Of a stretch of 64,000 bases of DNA, positions 17,043 through 25,764 are shown in pieces. The notes under the pieces were generated by a model. The model was not told where the DNA came from. It made no database searches and saw only the letters and a program-made list of their open reading frames with translations. Position 1 is the stretch's first letter. Every line of letters starts with the position of its first letter. Source of the DNA: Acidimicrobiia bacterium (lineage in GTDB: Bacteria > Actinomycetota > Acidimicrobiia > Acidimicrobiales > Aldehydirespiratoraceae); assembly GCA_022828135.1 (NCBI GenBank), contig JAJEJB010000031.1, positions 155,813 to 219,812 on the forward strand, written 5' to 3'. A program made the position numbers and the translations under genes.

Positions 17043-19390
17043 GCTCCCCGCTCGACGAACCGGTGGCGGAAGAGCCCGTGACTCCGTTGCCCGACGAACC
17101 GGTGGAGGACCCCACCGCACCGACTCCCGACGAACCGGTAGAGGACCCCACCGCACCGACTCCCGACGAACCGGTAGCCGGTGACACCGACCAGTCGTCG
17201 GTCGAAGACGCTCCCGCCGAGGACGCGATGAGACCTTCGCTCGGGTTCTGGTCCCGGATCTCCACCAAGCTCTACGTGGGCATCGGCGGAGCGGTGGCCA
17301 TGACGCTGGCCGCGAGCTTGGTCGGGTGGTTCTCCTTCAACCGTGTGGGCGACGTCCAGAGGCGGGTCAACGAGGGAAGCGTTCCCGAACTGGTCGCCGC
17401 GTTCGGCGTCGCGCAGTACGGCGGGGTCCTCGCCAACGCCGCGCCCAGCCTGGCCGCCGCAGTCACGCCCATGGAGCTGTTCCAGCAGAGCCAGCAGATA
17501 GACCAGACCGTCCTCGAGTTCGAGGAGCGGATGGCGGTCCTGGAGCAGAGCGACAGCGACGACGCCAGCGTGGCCCGCATCCGCGAGAGTGCCGACACGC
17601 TGATCGCCAACATCGCCGAGATCCGGCGCGAGGTCTCGGAGAGGTTCGACATCACCGAGCAGCGAACGGTGCAACAGGCGGAACTCGTGAACCTGAGGGC
17701 CCGGGTGAGCGACGTCCTGGTCCCTGCCTTGGACGACCAGCTCTTCTACACCCTCACCGGCCACTCCGAACTCGATACGTCCCCGGTTCCCCGGTCCGAG
17801 CACTTCTCGGAAGACGAGGTCTTCCGGTACCGGCGTCTGGCCGAGCTCGAGGCCGATGCCAACATCACCTCCGACCTCCTGGCCAGCGCCTTCGCCCTGG
17901 ACGACCAGACCCTGCTGGAGCCGCTGCGGGAGCGCTTCGAAGCGGCTGCCGGCCGGATCGACCGGAACCTCCTCACGTTGCAGGGAACGCAGTTCCATGC
18001 CGACGCGGCCCCGATCTTCTCCCGCCTGCGGGAGCTGGGACTCGGCGCGGAGAACTCGTTCGACCTCGCGGCCAGCGACTTCACGATCCGCCAGCACCAC
18101 CAGGAGCTGCTGGACCAGAACAGCCAGCTCTCGCGCACGCTGGTCTCCGAGGTCGACAGCGTGGTGAACGCCTCCCGGGACCGGGCCGCGGAGGCCACCA
18201 CCGCGTCCGAGCAGGCCATCGGCACCGCCCGAACCCTGCTGCTGGCCATCAGCGCGTTCAGCATTGTGGGTGCCCTGTTCATCATCTGGTTCTTCGTGGG
18301 CAAGGCTCTGGTGCGACGCATCGCCTTGCTGTCGGACTGGATGAGGCGCATGGCCGGCGGTGATCTCGAGGTCACCGTCCCGATCACCGGCCGGGACGAG
18401 GTCGCGGACATGGCCGCCACCTTGGAGGTGTTCCGGCGCCACGCCCTGGAGGTCCAGCGTCTCAACCTGGTCGAGCAGCTTGCCTCGGAGCTGCAGGGCA
18501 AGAACGAACAGCTCGAGGGCGTCTTGGCCGAGCTGCAGAAGGCTCAGGACCAGATCGTCACGCGGGAGAAGCTGGCCGCTCTGGGTGAGCTCACTGCCGG
18601 CGTTGCCCACGAGATCAAGAACCCGTTGAACTTCGTGAAGAACTTCGCCGAGGCCTCCGAAGAGCTCATCGACGAGCTCAAGGAGCTGCTGGAGGACATC
18701 GGCGACAGCATCAGCGACGACAACAAGGACTACGTCAACGAGATCGCCAGCGATCTGACCGGCAATATCGAACGCATCCGCTCCCACGGCGAGCGGGCCG
18801 ACCGCATCGTGCGCGACATGCTGATGATGGGACGCGACTCCGGCGAGTGGCAGCTGACCGACATCAACGACCTGCTGGAGCAGCACGCCCAGCTGTCGTT
18901 CCACCGCGCCCGGGCGCTGGACTCGGACTTCCAGCTCGACATCCAGCAGGACCTCGACCCGGATGTGGGCCAGCTAAAGGTGATCGCCCAGGACCTGGGG
19001 CGGGTGTTCCTGAACATGGTGACCAACGCGGGCCACGCCACCAACGACCGCCACCGGGCCGAGATCGCGGCCGGCAACGAAGGCTTCCAGCCGACGCTGT
19101 GGCTCTCCACGGCGCGGTCCAACGATCACGTCGAGGTCCGCATCCGTGACAACGGCACGGGCATGCCCCCGGATGTGATCGAGAAGATCTTCAACCCCTT
19201 CTTCACCACCAAGCCGACCAACCAGGGCACCGGTCTCGGCCTGTCGATCTCCAGCGACATCGTCCGCCGCCACGGCGGCCATATTCAGGTCGAGTCCGAG
19301 CCCGGCGAGTTCACCGAGATGTGCATCACCCTGCCGGTGGAGGCGCCGCTGGAGGCTGAGCAGGCCGGCGCGGGCGACTCCTGGGTCTAA
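17039..19390 (+). CDS. Membrane sensor histidine kinase with long helical periplasmic sensor
   Basis: 783 residues. A cytoplasmic acidic Pro-rich N-terminus (1-65) has two 12-residue repeats [14 protein letters not shown]1 spans about 79-100, then roughly 300 predicted helical periplasmic residues, and TM2 about 398-421. A HAMP-like segment and coiled coil follow, then HisKA with H524 ([13 protein letters not shown]), and HATPase motifs [21 protein letters not shown] and GTGLGLSI. Start ATG 17039 overlaps the preceding stop. The sensor size and the adjacent binding protein recall TorS. Its likely partner is the receiver at 14158. Confidence 0.9.
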   Translation: MSSPLDEPVAEEPVTPLPDEPVEDPTAPTPDEPVEDPTAPTPDEPVAGDTDQSSVEDAPAEDAMRPSLGFWSRISTKLYVGIGGAVAMTLAASLVGWFSFNRVGDVQRRVNEGSVPELVAAFGVAQYGGVLANAAPSLAAAVTPMELFQQSQQIDQTVLEFEERMAVLEQSDSDDASVARIRESADTLIANIAEIRREVSERFDITEQRTVQQAELVNLRARVSDVLVPALDDQLFYTLTGHSELDTSPVPRSEHFSEDEVFRYRRLAELEADANITSDLLASAFALDDQTLLEPLRERFEAAAGRIDRNLLTLQGTQFHADAAPIFSRLRELGLGAENSFDLAASDFTIRQHHQELLDQNSQLSRTLVSEVDSVVNASRDRAAEATTASEQAIGTARTLLLAISAFSIVGALFIIWFFVGKALVRRIALLSDWMRRMAGGDLEVTVPITGRDEVADMAATLEVFRRHALEVQRLNLVEQLASELQGKNEQLEGVLAELQKAQDQIVTREKLAALGELTAGVAHEIKNPLNFVKNFAEASEELIDELKELLEDIGDSISDDNKDYVNEIASDLTGNIERIRSHGERADRIVRDMLMMGRDSGEWQLTDINDLLEQHAQLSFHRARALDSDFQLDIQQDLDPDVGQLKVIAQDLGRVFLNMVTNAGHATNDRHRAEIAAGNEGFQPTLWLSTARSNDHVEVRIRDNGTGMPPDVIEKIFNPFFTTKPTNQGTGLGLSISSDIVRRHGGHIQVESEPGEFTEMCITLPVEAPLEAEQAGAGDSWV
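17090..17176 (+). repeat. 36-bp coding tandem repeat in the kinase N-terminus
   Basis: Two full 36-base units (17090-17125, 17126-17161) and a partial third begin CCCGACGAACCGGT. They encode the [12 protein letters not shown] repeats of the kinase and keep the reading frame, so copy number can change without frameshift. Confidence 0.8.
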
Positions 19391-19394
19391 GTCC

Positions 19395-20624
19395 TCACCA
19401 CCAGCGGGACTCCTCCGCGTATACGTGGTCGGGCAGCCGGTAGTCGATGCCGAGCTCCTCGAGGGACGACACCTCCAGCAGCGTGTTGAATGCGGTGAAG
19501 TTCGACTCGCGGGTCAGCCTCGGAAATCGCCTGCGCATGAACTGGTGGTACCGCCGCTGCAGTCGGAACCACCTCAGAACCCCGATGGTTCGAGAGGGCG
19601 GGTAGTTGAGCTGATCGGCCACCTCGCTGCCGATCATGGCCCGCGACACCTCGAATATGTACTTGGCCAACTTGCGGCGAGCGTCCCGCTCGGCGATGCC
19701 CGCCACCACCGGGGCCGAGTTGATCAGCGCGTTGGCCAGCACGATCGACTCCATGCCCGGATCGGGCTCGCACAGCCGGCCGATCTCGAACAGCGCCAGG
19801 GCGTCGTCGTAGTCGCTGCACAGGATCGTCTCGGGGATCCCCATCAGGTGACCCGAGTAGCGCCAGACGTCCATGAAGCTGTCGCGCTCGGACTCGCTGT
19901 AGTCGGCGCCCATCTTCTTCATGTGCTGGAGCATCCGGGCCGAGAAGGCGGTGAGGGCGAATCCGACCTGGGCGGCGCTGAGCGGCTCGCCCCACGCCTC
20001 CGAGTCCCATTCGTCGGAATGGTTGAACAGGTGCCTGACCTTGGCGTGGATCAGCCGAATCCGGATCGACAGCCTCCAGCCATCGCCTCGGACGTCCAAC
20101 CCTCCCGGCAGCAGGATCTCGATCATGTGGCGGTTGTTCTGGTGCAGGCGCCTCACACCCTGGTCGCGCAGCCTGCCGGTGATGAAGAACGACCGTGCGA
20201 TGGTGGTGGTGAATCCCTCCACCAGCACTCCGCCCAGCATGGAGGCCAGACACGCGCCCGAGTCCCGGTGGAAGGCCCGGATGCCTCCGTCGAAGCTGGC
20301 CGACTCGACCCAGGCGGGAACGGTCTGCAAGTCCTCGACGAAGGCATGCACCGCGGCCGGGGCATCGCGCAGCGCCGGATCGTCGGGATTCTCGATGGCG
20401 GCGCGGATCAACCGATCCGAGTCCCGGGCCGAGACCTCGCTGAGCTGCTCCATCATCTCGTCGCACAGCGGATCGCCGATGGTGGTGTGAACGATGTAGT
20501 TGCGGGCCCTGGCCGGGTCCGCCGCCCGCGCCCGGGCATACGTGGCGAGATAGTCCGACGGGATGGTCAGCGGTTCAGAGCCGTCGGAGCCTCCGTTGGC
20601 ACCGTTCGAGATGAGTTGCCCCAT
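19395..20624 (-). CDS. Oxygenase of the MpaB/DUF2236 family
   Basis: A 409-residue protein of the DUF2236 family, which includes the heme b latex-clearing protein Lcp and fungal MpaB. The family core is visible as GGVLVEGFTTTIARSFFITG, then HMIEILLPGG and SIRIRLIHAKVRHL. Family members oxidatively cleave hydrophobic isoprenoid chains or have unknown substrates; no signal peptide is visible here. It converges on the sensor kinase with a four-base gap and has a run of twelve G in its upstream region. It may share transcription with the mgs operon upstream, but that run and the gap of about 80 bases argue for some independence. Confidence 0.78.
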   Translation of the reverse strand: MGQLISNGANGGSDGSEPLTIPSDYLATYARARAADPARARNYIVHTTIGDPLCDEMMEQLSEVSARDSDRLIRAAIENPDDPALRDAPAAVHAFVEDLQTVPAWVESASFDGGIRAFHRDSGACLASMLGGVLVEGFTTTIARSFFITGRLRDQGVRRLHQNNRHMIEILLPGGLDVRGDGWRLSIRIRLIHAKVRHLFNHSDEWDSEAWGEPLSAAQVGFALTAFSARMLQHMKKMGADYSESERDSFMDVWRYSGHLMGIPETILCSDYDDALALFEIGRLCEPDPGMESIVLANALINSAPVVAGIAERDARRKLAKYIFEVSRAMIGSEVADQLNYPPSRTIGVLRWFRLQRRYHQFMRRRFPRLTRESNFTAFNTLLEVSSLEELGIDYRLPDHVYAEESRWW

Positions 20625-20655
20625 AAGGAATACGTGCCTCGGTCGCTTCTACAGG

Positions 20656-20667
20656 CCCCCCCCCCCC
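20656..20667 (+). repeat. Twelve-base C homopolymer upstream of the DUF2236 gene
   Basis: An uninterrupted run of 12 C lies 31 bases upstream of the DUF2236 start, followed by a perfect DnaA-box-like TTATCCACA at 20671-20679. Homopolymers this long slip easily, in cells and in sequencing. Confidence 0.9.
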
Positions 20668-20704
20668 ACGTTATCCACAATCGATACTGCAACCGTTATC
20701 GCGG

Positions 20705-22036
20705 TCAGCTCCATGGGTAGGGCGAGTTGCTCACCGGGTGGAGCTTGCCCTCGGCGTAGCGCGACCACCGGAACGGCGCCAGCAGCCCTTGGGGCTCGCC
20801 CAGCAGTTCGGAGGCCACCAGCGTGCCGACGCCGATCATCTTGTAGCCGTGGTTGGAGTCGGCGATGAAGTACACATTGTCGCAGAACGTGTCGAACACC
20901 GGGAAGTTGTCGGGCGAGAAGCTGCCGATGCCGCCGGAGGGCTCGGTGCTCATGAGATGCGACTTGCCCTCGAAGCGCTTCTGGCAGTGGGCCAGCGCCG
21001 CCGTCCATGTGCGGTAGAAGTCCTCGCCCACGATGAAGTCGGGGGAGTCGGGCCCGTAGGGGTCGACGGCCACCTCATCGGCCGGCTTGTCCACCACGTA
21101 GGGCACGTAGCCGCCCTGCACGCCGCCGAAGCTGAAGTCGGGCTTGTAGTAGATGCCCCACGGGCCCTCGGTGACCAGCCCGGCCTCGTCGTAGAGATCG
21201 ACATCGGTGTCGACGTGGACCACGGGCGGCATGTTGCCGTCGTTGTCGGTGAGATAGCCGGGATCGACGGCGAGCGTGCCCTCCTGGAGGCACATGTACG
21301 TCCAGGTCGGCCGGCGATGGAGGCGGCCGTCATGGCCAAGCACGTCGACGCTGAACGGCAGGTCGAGCATGGCCCATATCTGCTGCACCCACGGACCGAC
21401 CGCCACCACCACCTGCTCGCAGGCGACCGGACCCTGGTCGGTGAGCACCGCGGTGACCGCTCCGGCCGCGTCGCGGGCGAAGCCGGTCACGGTGACGCCG
21501 CCCACCACCGCGACGCCCTGGGCCTCGGCCTTGCCGAGCAGCCCCTTGAGCGACGCCATGTTGTTGGCGTAGCCGCCACGGTGCTCATGCAGCACGCTGG
21601 TGATGCCCCGGGCCTGCCAGTCATCGAAGATCCCGCGCATGTAGCGAGCCGACTCCTCGGCACCCTCGATGAACGTCGACGAGTAGCCGATGGCCTTCTG
21701 CTGCTGGTGGATCGAGGCCACGTCGGACCGCATGGCCTCGTGGCTTATCTGCAGGTAGCCCACCGGATGGTAGGAGAAGGCCTCCGGATCGCTCTCCCAC
21801 ACGTCCACGCAGTGCGACATCAGCTCGCGCATGGCCGGCTGGAAGTAGTTGTTGCGCACGACGCCGCAGGCGATGCCCGACGCTCCCGCGCCGACGCCCG
21901 TCTTGTCGATCACGACCACATCGTCGCCCGACCCGCGGCCGGACGACTTCAGGTCCCGGGCCAGGCTCCAGGCGGTCGACAGACCGTGGATGCCGGCGCC
22001 GATGATCACATAGCGCGCCGCTTTGGGAAGTCCCAT
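20705..22036 (-). CDS. DAO-family flavoenzyme, candidate N-methylglutamate dehydrogenase
   Basis: 443 residues of the SoxB/MgdA-like DAO family, with the FAD motif GAGIHGLSTAW near the N-terminus, SGIACGVVRNNYFQPAM and the C-terminal motif ADSNHGYKMIGVG. As the last gene of an operon with gmaS and mgsABC it is the natural candidate to oxidise N-methylglutamate to glutamate and a C1 unit. Characterised MgdABCD enzymes have four subunits; no mgdB, mgdC or mgdD counterpart is present here. It may therefore act alone or with the 151-residue protein encoded just upstream. Sarcosine or another N-methyl amino acid is an alternative substrate. Confidence 0.82.
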   Translation of the reverse strand: MGLPKAARYVIIGAGIHGLSTAWSLARDLKSSGRGSGDDVVVIDKTGVGAGASGIACGVVRNNYFQPAMRELMSHCVDVWESDPEAFSYHPVGYLQISHEAMRSDVASIHQQQKAIGYSSTFIEGAEESARYMRGIFDDWQARGITSVLHEHRGGYANNMASLKGLLGKAEAQGVAVVGGVTVTGFARDAAGAVTAVLTDQGPVACEQVVVAVGPWVQQIWAMLDLPFSVDVLGHDGRLHRRPTWTYMCLQEGTLAVDPGYLTDNDGNMPPVVHVDTDVDLYDEAGLVTEGPWGIYYKPDFSFGGVQGGYVPYVVDKPADEVAVDPYGPDSPDFIVGEDFYRTWTAALAHCQKRFEGKSHLMSTEPSGGIGSFSPDNFPVFDTFCDNVYFIADSNHGYKMIGVGTLVASELLGEPQGLLAPFRWSRYAEGKLHPVSNSPYPWS

Positions 22037-22077
22037 TCGCGCTGCCCTCCCTTGTGTGCTCGACCCAGCCTAGAAAC

Positions 22078-22533
22078 TCAGTGACCGGCGGGGGCGGTCC
22101 ATCCCTCCAGCACCGGCCGCTTCCAGTCGGTGCCCACGATCGGGGAATCCTCCACCCACGGCCCCAACTCCACCTGCGGGAACTTGCAGTGGATGTCCTT
22201 GAGCGTGATCCCGTAGGAGTTGCCGTCGGTGAGGTGCCGGATCAGCACCTTGCGGGCGATCTCGTCCTCGCGGCCGGGCGGGATGTCGAAGTAGATCTTC
22301 AGGAACGAGTTCGAGTAGCGGTCGAACACCGCCGGCACGCCGTCCTCCTCCAGCAGGGTGATGTCTTCCAGCCAGTTGATGTCCTGTCCCGGAGTGGCGG
22401 CCAGCAGGTCGATGTCCTCGACCAGGGACATGTCCTCCTGGTAGGCAAAGCGCTTGCCCGCCAACACCTCGGCATCGATGGCAACCGTCCGGGTCTCGCG
22501 CGAGCTCTCGCCCGTGCTCGCCGATCCAGCCAT
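22078..22533 (-). CDS. Unrecognised 151-residue protein inside the mgs operon
   Basis: ATG 22533 is preceded by GGAGG, and the gene starts two bases after the mgsC stop, so it is surely translated with it. The product is soluble and acidic, with motifs QEDMSLVEDIDLL, INWLEDITLLEEDGVPAVFDRYSNSF and GITLKDIHCKFPQVELGPWVED. It has no transmembrane helix or signal peptide and a single cysteine, and it resembles neither MgdB (SoxD) nor a ferredoxin. I do not recognise the family. Its position between the N-methylglutamate synthase and the putative dehydrogenase suggests a subunit or accessory role. Confidence 0.75.
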   Translation of the reverse strand: MAGSASTGESSRETRTVAIDAEVLAGKRFAYQEDMSLVEDIDLLAATPGQDINWLEDITLLEEDGVPAVFDRYSNSFLKIYFDIPPGREDEIARKVLIRHLTDGNSYGITLKDIHCKFPQVELGPWVEDSPIVGTDWKRPVLEGWTAPAGH

Positions 22534-22535
22534 TC

Positions 22536-23939
22536 TCACATACCTCCGTCGATCACGTGCTTGTCGAACAGGTCCCGGATCTCGGCGAGGGTGCGCTCCT
22601 CGGTGACGCCGGGTATGTAGTTGGTTCCGGCCAGCGGCACCTTGGCCATGGCCGCAGCCTCGTGGGTGAGGGCGGCCAGGTCCTCGGGCTCCAGCGAGTG
22701 GATGTCGGTCTTGCCGCACGCCCGGGCCAGCATCTGCACTTCCATGGTCAGGGTGATCAGGAAGTTGTAGACCCGCAGGGCGGCCTCGTCGACGTCGAGG
22801 CGCTTGCGCAGCTCCACGTCCTGGGTGGCCACGCCCACCGGGCAGCGACCGGTGTGGCAGTGGTAGCACTCGCCCGCGGGGACGCCGATGGTGCCCTCGT
22901 AGTCGGTGACACCGGGGATCTCCTTGTTGCAGTTGAGCGCCATCAGCGCGGCGGTGCCCAGCGCCACTGCGTTGGCCCCCAGGGCCAGGCACTTGGCCAC
23001 GTCGCCGCCGTTGCGGATGCCGCCCGCCACCACCAGGTCGATGTCGTCGGCCAGACCCACGTCCTCGAGGGCCCGGCGGGCCTCGGGGATGGCCGCCATC
23101 AGCGGGATCCCCGTCTCCTCGGTGGCGAGGTGGGGCCCCGCGCCGGTGCCTCCCTCGGCGCCGTCGAGGTAGATCACGTCGGGGCCGCACTTGGCCGCCA
23201 TGCGCACGTCGTCATAGACCCGGGCCGAGCCCAGCTTCAACTGGATGGGGATCTGGTAGTCGGTGGCCTCGCGGATCTCCTGGATCTTGAGCGACAGGTC
23301 GTCGGGGCCGAGCCAGTCGGGATGGCGGGCCGGGGAGCGCTGGTCGATGCCCGCCGGCAGCGAGCGCATCTCGGCCACCTGCTCGGTCACCTTCTGGCCC
23401 ATAAGGTGACCGCCCAGGCCGACCTTGCAGCCCTGGCCGATGAAGAACTCCACCGCGTCGGCCAGCATCAGGTGATGGGGGTTGAAGCCGTAACGGCTCT
23501 GGATGAGCTGGTAGTACCACTTGGTGGACAGGTCCCGCTCGGGCGGGATCATCCCGCCCTCGCCCGAGCAGGTGGCGGTGCCGGCCATGGAGGCGCCCTT
23601 GGCCAGCGCCATCTTGGCCTCCAGCGACAGCGCACCGAAGCTCATGCCGGTGATGTACACCGGGACTTCGAGCTCCAGCGGCTTGGCCGCGAAGCGCGAG
23701 CCGATCACCGTCTTGGTCTCGCACTTCTCGCGGTAGCCCTCGATCACGAACCGGGTGAGAGTGCCCGGCAGGAACACCAGCTCGTCCCAGTGGGGGATCT
23801 TCTTGAAGATGGAGAAGCCCCTCATCCGGTACCGGCCCAGCTCGGACTTCACATGGATGTCGTTGATGACCTCCGGCGTGAAGATCCGGCTCTTGCCCAG
23901 AACATCGGTGCTCTTGTTTACTTCGCTCTGATTTGCCAT
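22536..23939 (-). CDS. mgsC: N-methylglutamate synthase subunit C (FMN-binding glutamate-synthase type)
   Basis: 467 residues of the FMN-binding GltB-central-domain family. Recognisable parts are GMSFGALSLEAKMALAKGA, QGCKVGLGGHLMG, the FMN-site segment DVIYLDGAEGGTGAGP, GGIRNGGDVAKCLALGA and a cysteine cluster CYHCHTGRCPVGVA that fits an iron-sulfur site. It catalyses formation of N-methylglutamate with MgsA and MgsB. The order gmaS-mgsA-mgsB-mgsC in one operon supports this over the plain GlxD assignment. Confidence 0.9.
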   Translation of the reverse strand: MANQSEVNKSTDVLGKSRIFTPEVINDIHVKSELGRYRMRGFSIFKKIPHWDELVFLPGTLTRFVIEGYREKCETKTVIGSRFAAKPLELEVPVYITGMSFGALSLEAKMALAKGASMAGTATCSGEGGMIPPERDLSTKWYYQLIQSRYGFNPHHLMLADAVEFFIGQGCKVGLGGHLMGQKVTEQVAEMRSLPAGIDQRSPARHPDWLGPDDLSLKIQEIREATDYQIPIQLKLGSARVYDDVRMAAKCGPDVIYLDGAEGGTGAGPHLATEETGIPLMAAIPEARRALEDVGLADDIDLVVAGGIRNGGDVAKCLALGANAVALGTAALMALNCNKEIPGVTDYEGTIGVPAGECYHCHTGRCPVGVATQDVELRKRLDVDEAALRVYNFLITLTMEVQMLARACGKTDIHSLEPEDLAALTHEAAAMAKVPLAGTNYIPGVTEERTLAEIRDLFDKHVIDGGM

Positions 23940-23948
23940 GGTCGTCCC

Positions 23949-24743
23949 CTAGTGGATTACAAGCTTGCGCTCGGAGGGCTCCAGCGCGTCGTAGTTGTGG
24001 AGCTGCTTTCCGCACACGAACTTCTGGAACTCGGGCGGGTCGCCGAGACCGTGGATGCGGAACTTGCGCTCGATCAGCTCGGTGTCGGCGTCGTCCCACT
24101 CGCCGGGCACGCAATCCACGCCCAGGGAGCGCACCTTGCCGGCCACATAGATGGAGCCGTCGTACATCGAGTCGCCCAGGTTCATGCCCGCGTTGCCGCA
24201 GATGATCTGGCGGCCCCGTTGCATCATGAACCCGGTGTTGATGCCGACGTCGCCGGTGACGATGATCGTGCCGCCCTTCTGGTCGATGCCGGTGCGGGCC
24301 CCGGCGTCGCCCTTGACGATGAGGTCGCCGCCGCGGATGGCCGCACCGGTGAGCGAGCCGGCGCCACGCTCGATCGTCACCACTCCCGACATCATGTTCT
24401 CGGCCACCGACCAACCCACCCGGCCGTTGATGGTGACCTCGGGGCCGTCGATGAGCCCGCAGGCGAACCATCCGGGGCTGCCCTCGAAGTGGATGCGGCA
24501 GCGCTTGAGGATCCCCACCGCCAGCGAGTGCTTGGACGAGGGGTTGAGCACGGTCACGTCTGTGATGCCGTCGTTGTAGATGAGCTGGCGCAACGCCATG
24601 TTGATCTGGCGGATGGTCAGATCGGCCGCGTCGAAGCGGCCACGGTGTCCGTCGACCTCGATGTTGTCGGGCATCTCGGCATGGGGCTCCACCAGCCCGC
24701 GGGCGTCGTAGCTGACGCCGCTGCGTGAACCTGAACCTGGCAT
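23949..24743 (-). CDS. mgsB: N-methylglutamate synthase subunit B (GXGXG domain)
   Basis: 264 residues forming the right-handed beta-helix of glutamate synthase (GltB C-terminal GXGXG domain), with repeated turns such as GDAGARTGIDQKGGTIIV, GDVGINTGFMMQRG and GNAGMNLGDSMYDG. It links the amidotransferase and FMN subunits. The N-terminal part (ADLTIRQINMALRQLIYND) is family-typical. It lies nine bases from mgsC and 31 from mgsA, transcribed together. Confidence 0.9.
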   Translation of the reverse strand: MPGSGSRSGVSYDARGLVEPHAEMPDNIEVDGHRGRFDAADLTIRQINMALRQLIYNDGITDVTVLNPSSKHSLAVGILKRCRIHFEGSPGWFACGLIDGPEVTINGRVGWSVAENMMSGVVTIERGAGSLTGAAIRGGDLIVKGDAGARTGIDQKGGTIIVTGDVGINTGFMMQRGRQIICGNAGMNLGDSMYDGSIYVAGKVRSLGVDCVPGEWDDADTELIERKFRIHGLGDPPEFQKFVCGKQLHNYDALEPSERKLVIH

Positions 24744-24774
24744 TATTGCTCCCCTCTCTGGCGGAGGCCCGAAC

Positions 24775-25704
24775 CTAGACCTGCCACACCAGCACCTCTC
24801 GCTCGTAGGGATCGCGGGTCTCGACCTCGCGCTTGACGACCGCCCTGATGGCGACCTCCTCGGTGGCTACCGCCACCAGGGGGTCGGACTCGAACAGCAC
24901 CAGCGGCTTGGCCGCCATCTCGTCCTTGGCGATGCCGAGCTCGTTGCCGGTGACGCACACGTAGGTGAACACGCCGTCGAGGTCGTCGAGGCTGTGCTTC
25001 ATGGCCGTCTCCAGCGACAGGCCCCGTGCCATGTACTCGGCCAGGTACACCGCGATGATCTCGGAGTCGCACTCGCTCTGGAAGCGGTGGCCGTGCTGCT
25101 CCAGGCGGCGGCGCCACTGGTGGTAGTTGGTGAGCTGGCCGTTGTGGACCACGGCCACGTCCGCGAAGGGATACGCCCAGTACGGATGGGCGCTGGCCAG
25201 GTCGACCTCGGATTCGGTGGCCATGCGCACATGGCCGATTCCGTGGGTCCCCTGGAACGAGCCCAGGTTGTACTGGCCGCTGACCGTCTGCGCGTCGCCG
25301 AGATCCTTGATGATCTCCAACGAGCTGCCCAGCGACAGCACCTCGCAGCCGGGCACGTCCTCGAGATAGTCGGCCAGGGCCTTGAGGTCGCCGCCGTAGC
25401 GGATGGTGGCCCGGAAGGCGTAGCCGGTGTCGCTGGTGACGGTGGCCACCTCGGCGCCGATCTTGGCCAGGCGCGACTCGACCTCGGCCCGGTTGCGCTC
25501 CAGGCGCTCCTCCATGCCGAAGCCGGTGCTCTTGTTGGGCTCGGCCAGCACGAACCGGATCACGACGAGGTCGTCGGCCGGTCCGTACACCGCGTAGCCG
25601 GTGGAGTCCGGCCCGCGGTGCTTCATCGACTGGAGCATGGCCGTGAGCTCCGCGCCGATGTCGGCTGTGCCGTCGCGGTGGATCACCCCTGCGATACCAC
25701 ACAT
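24775..25704 (-). CDS. mgsA: N-methylglutamate synthase subunit A (class II amidotransferase)
   Basis: 309 residues beginning MCGIAGVIHRDG; after Met removal Cys2 is the N-terminal nucleophile of class II glutamine amidotransferases. GIGHVRMATESEVDLASAHP and HNGQLTNYHQWRR are the glutamine-site motifs. In this pathway it would release the methylamine or ammonia moiety from gamma-glutamylmethylamide and pass it to MgsBC. It follows gmaS by 60 bases. Confidence 0.9.
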   Translation of the reverse strand: MCGIAGVIHRDGTADIGAELTAMLQSMKHRGPDSTGYAVYGPADDLVVIRFVLAEPNKSTGFGMEERLERNRAEVESRLAKIGAEVATVTSDTGYAFRATIRYGGDLKALADYLEDVPGCEVLSLGSSLEIIKDLGDAQTVSGQYNLGSFQGTHGIGHVRMATESEVDLASAHPYWAYPFADVAVVHNGQLTNYHQWRRRLEQHGHRFQSECDSEIIAVYLAEYMARGLSLETAMKHSLDDLDGVFTYVCVTGNELGIAKDEMAAKPLVLFESDPLVAVATEEVAIRAVVKREVETRDPYEREVLVWQV

Positions 25705-25764
25705 GGTGTTACCCCCTTGTTCTAGGTGTCTTGAGTTCTGTCATCGGATCCTTTTGTCGGTCCG

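Noticed and set aside
20671..20679. DnaA-box-like TTATCCACA as a sign of an origin
   Set aside because: It is a single box with no cluster, no dnaA/dnaN nearby and lies about 40 kb from the parS-rsmG end where the origin is expected.
22536..25704. Assignment of the three glutamate-synthase-like genes as GlxB/C/D only
   Set aside because: The direct adjacency of a GMAS-type synthetase and a DAO flavoenzyme fits N-methylglutamate synthase better; the families are homologous.
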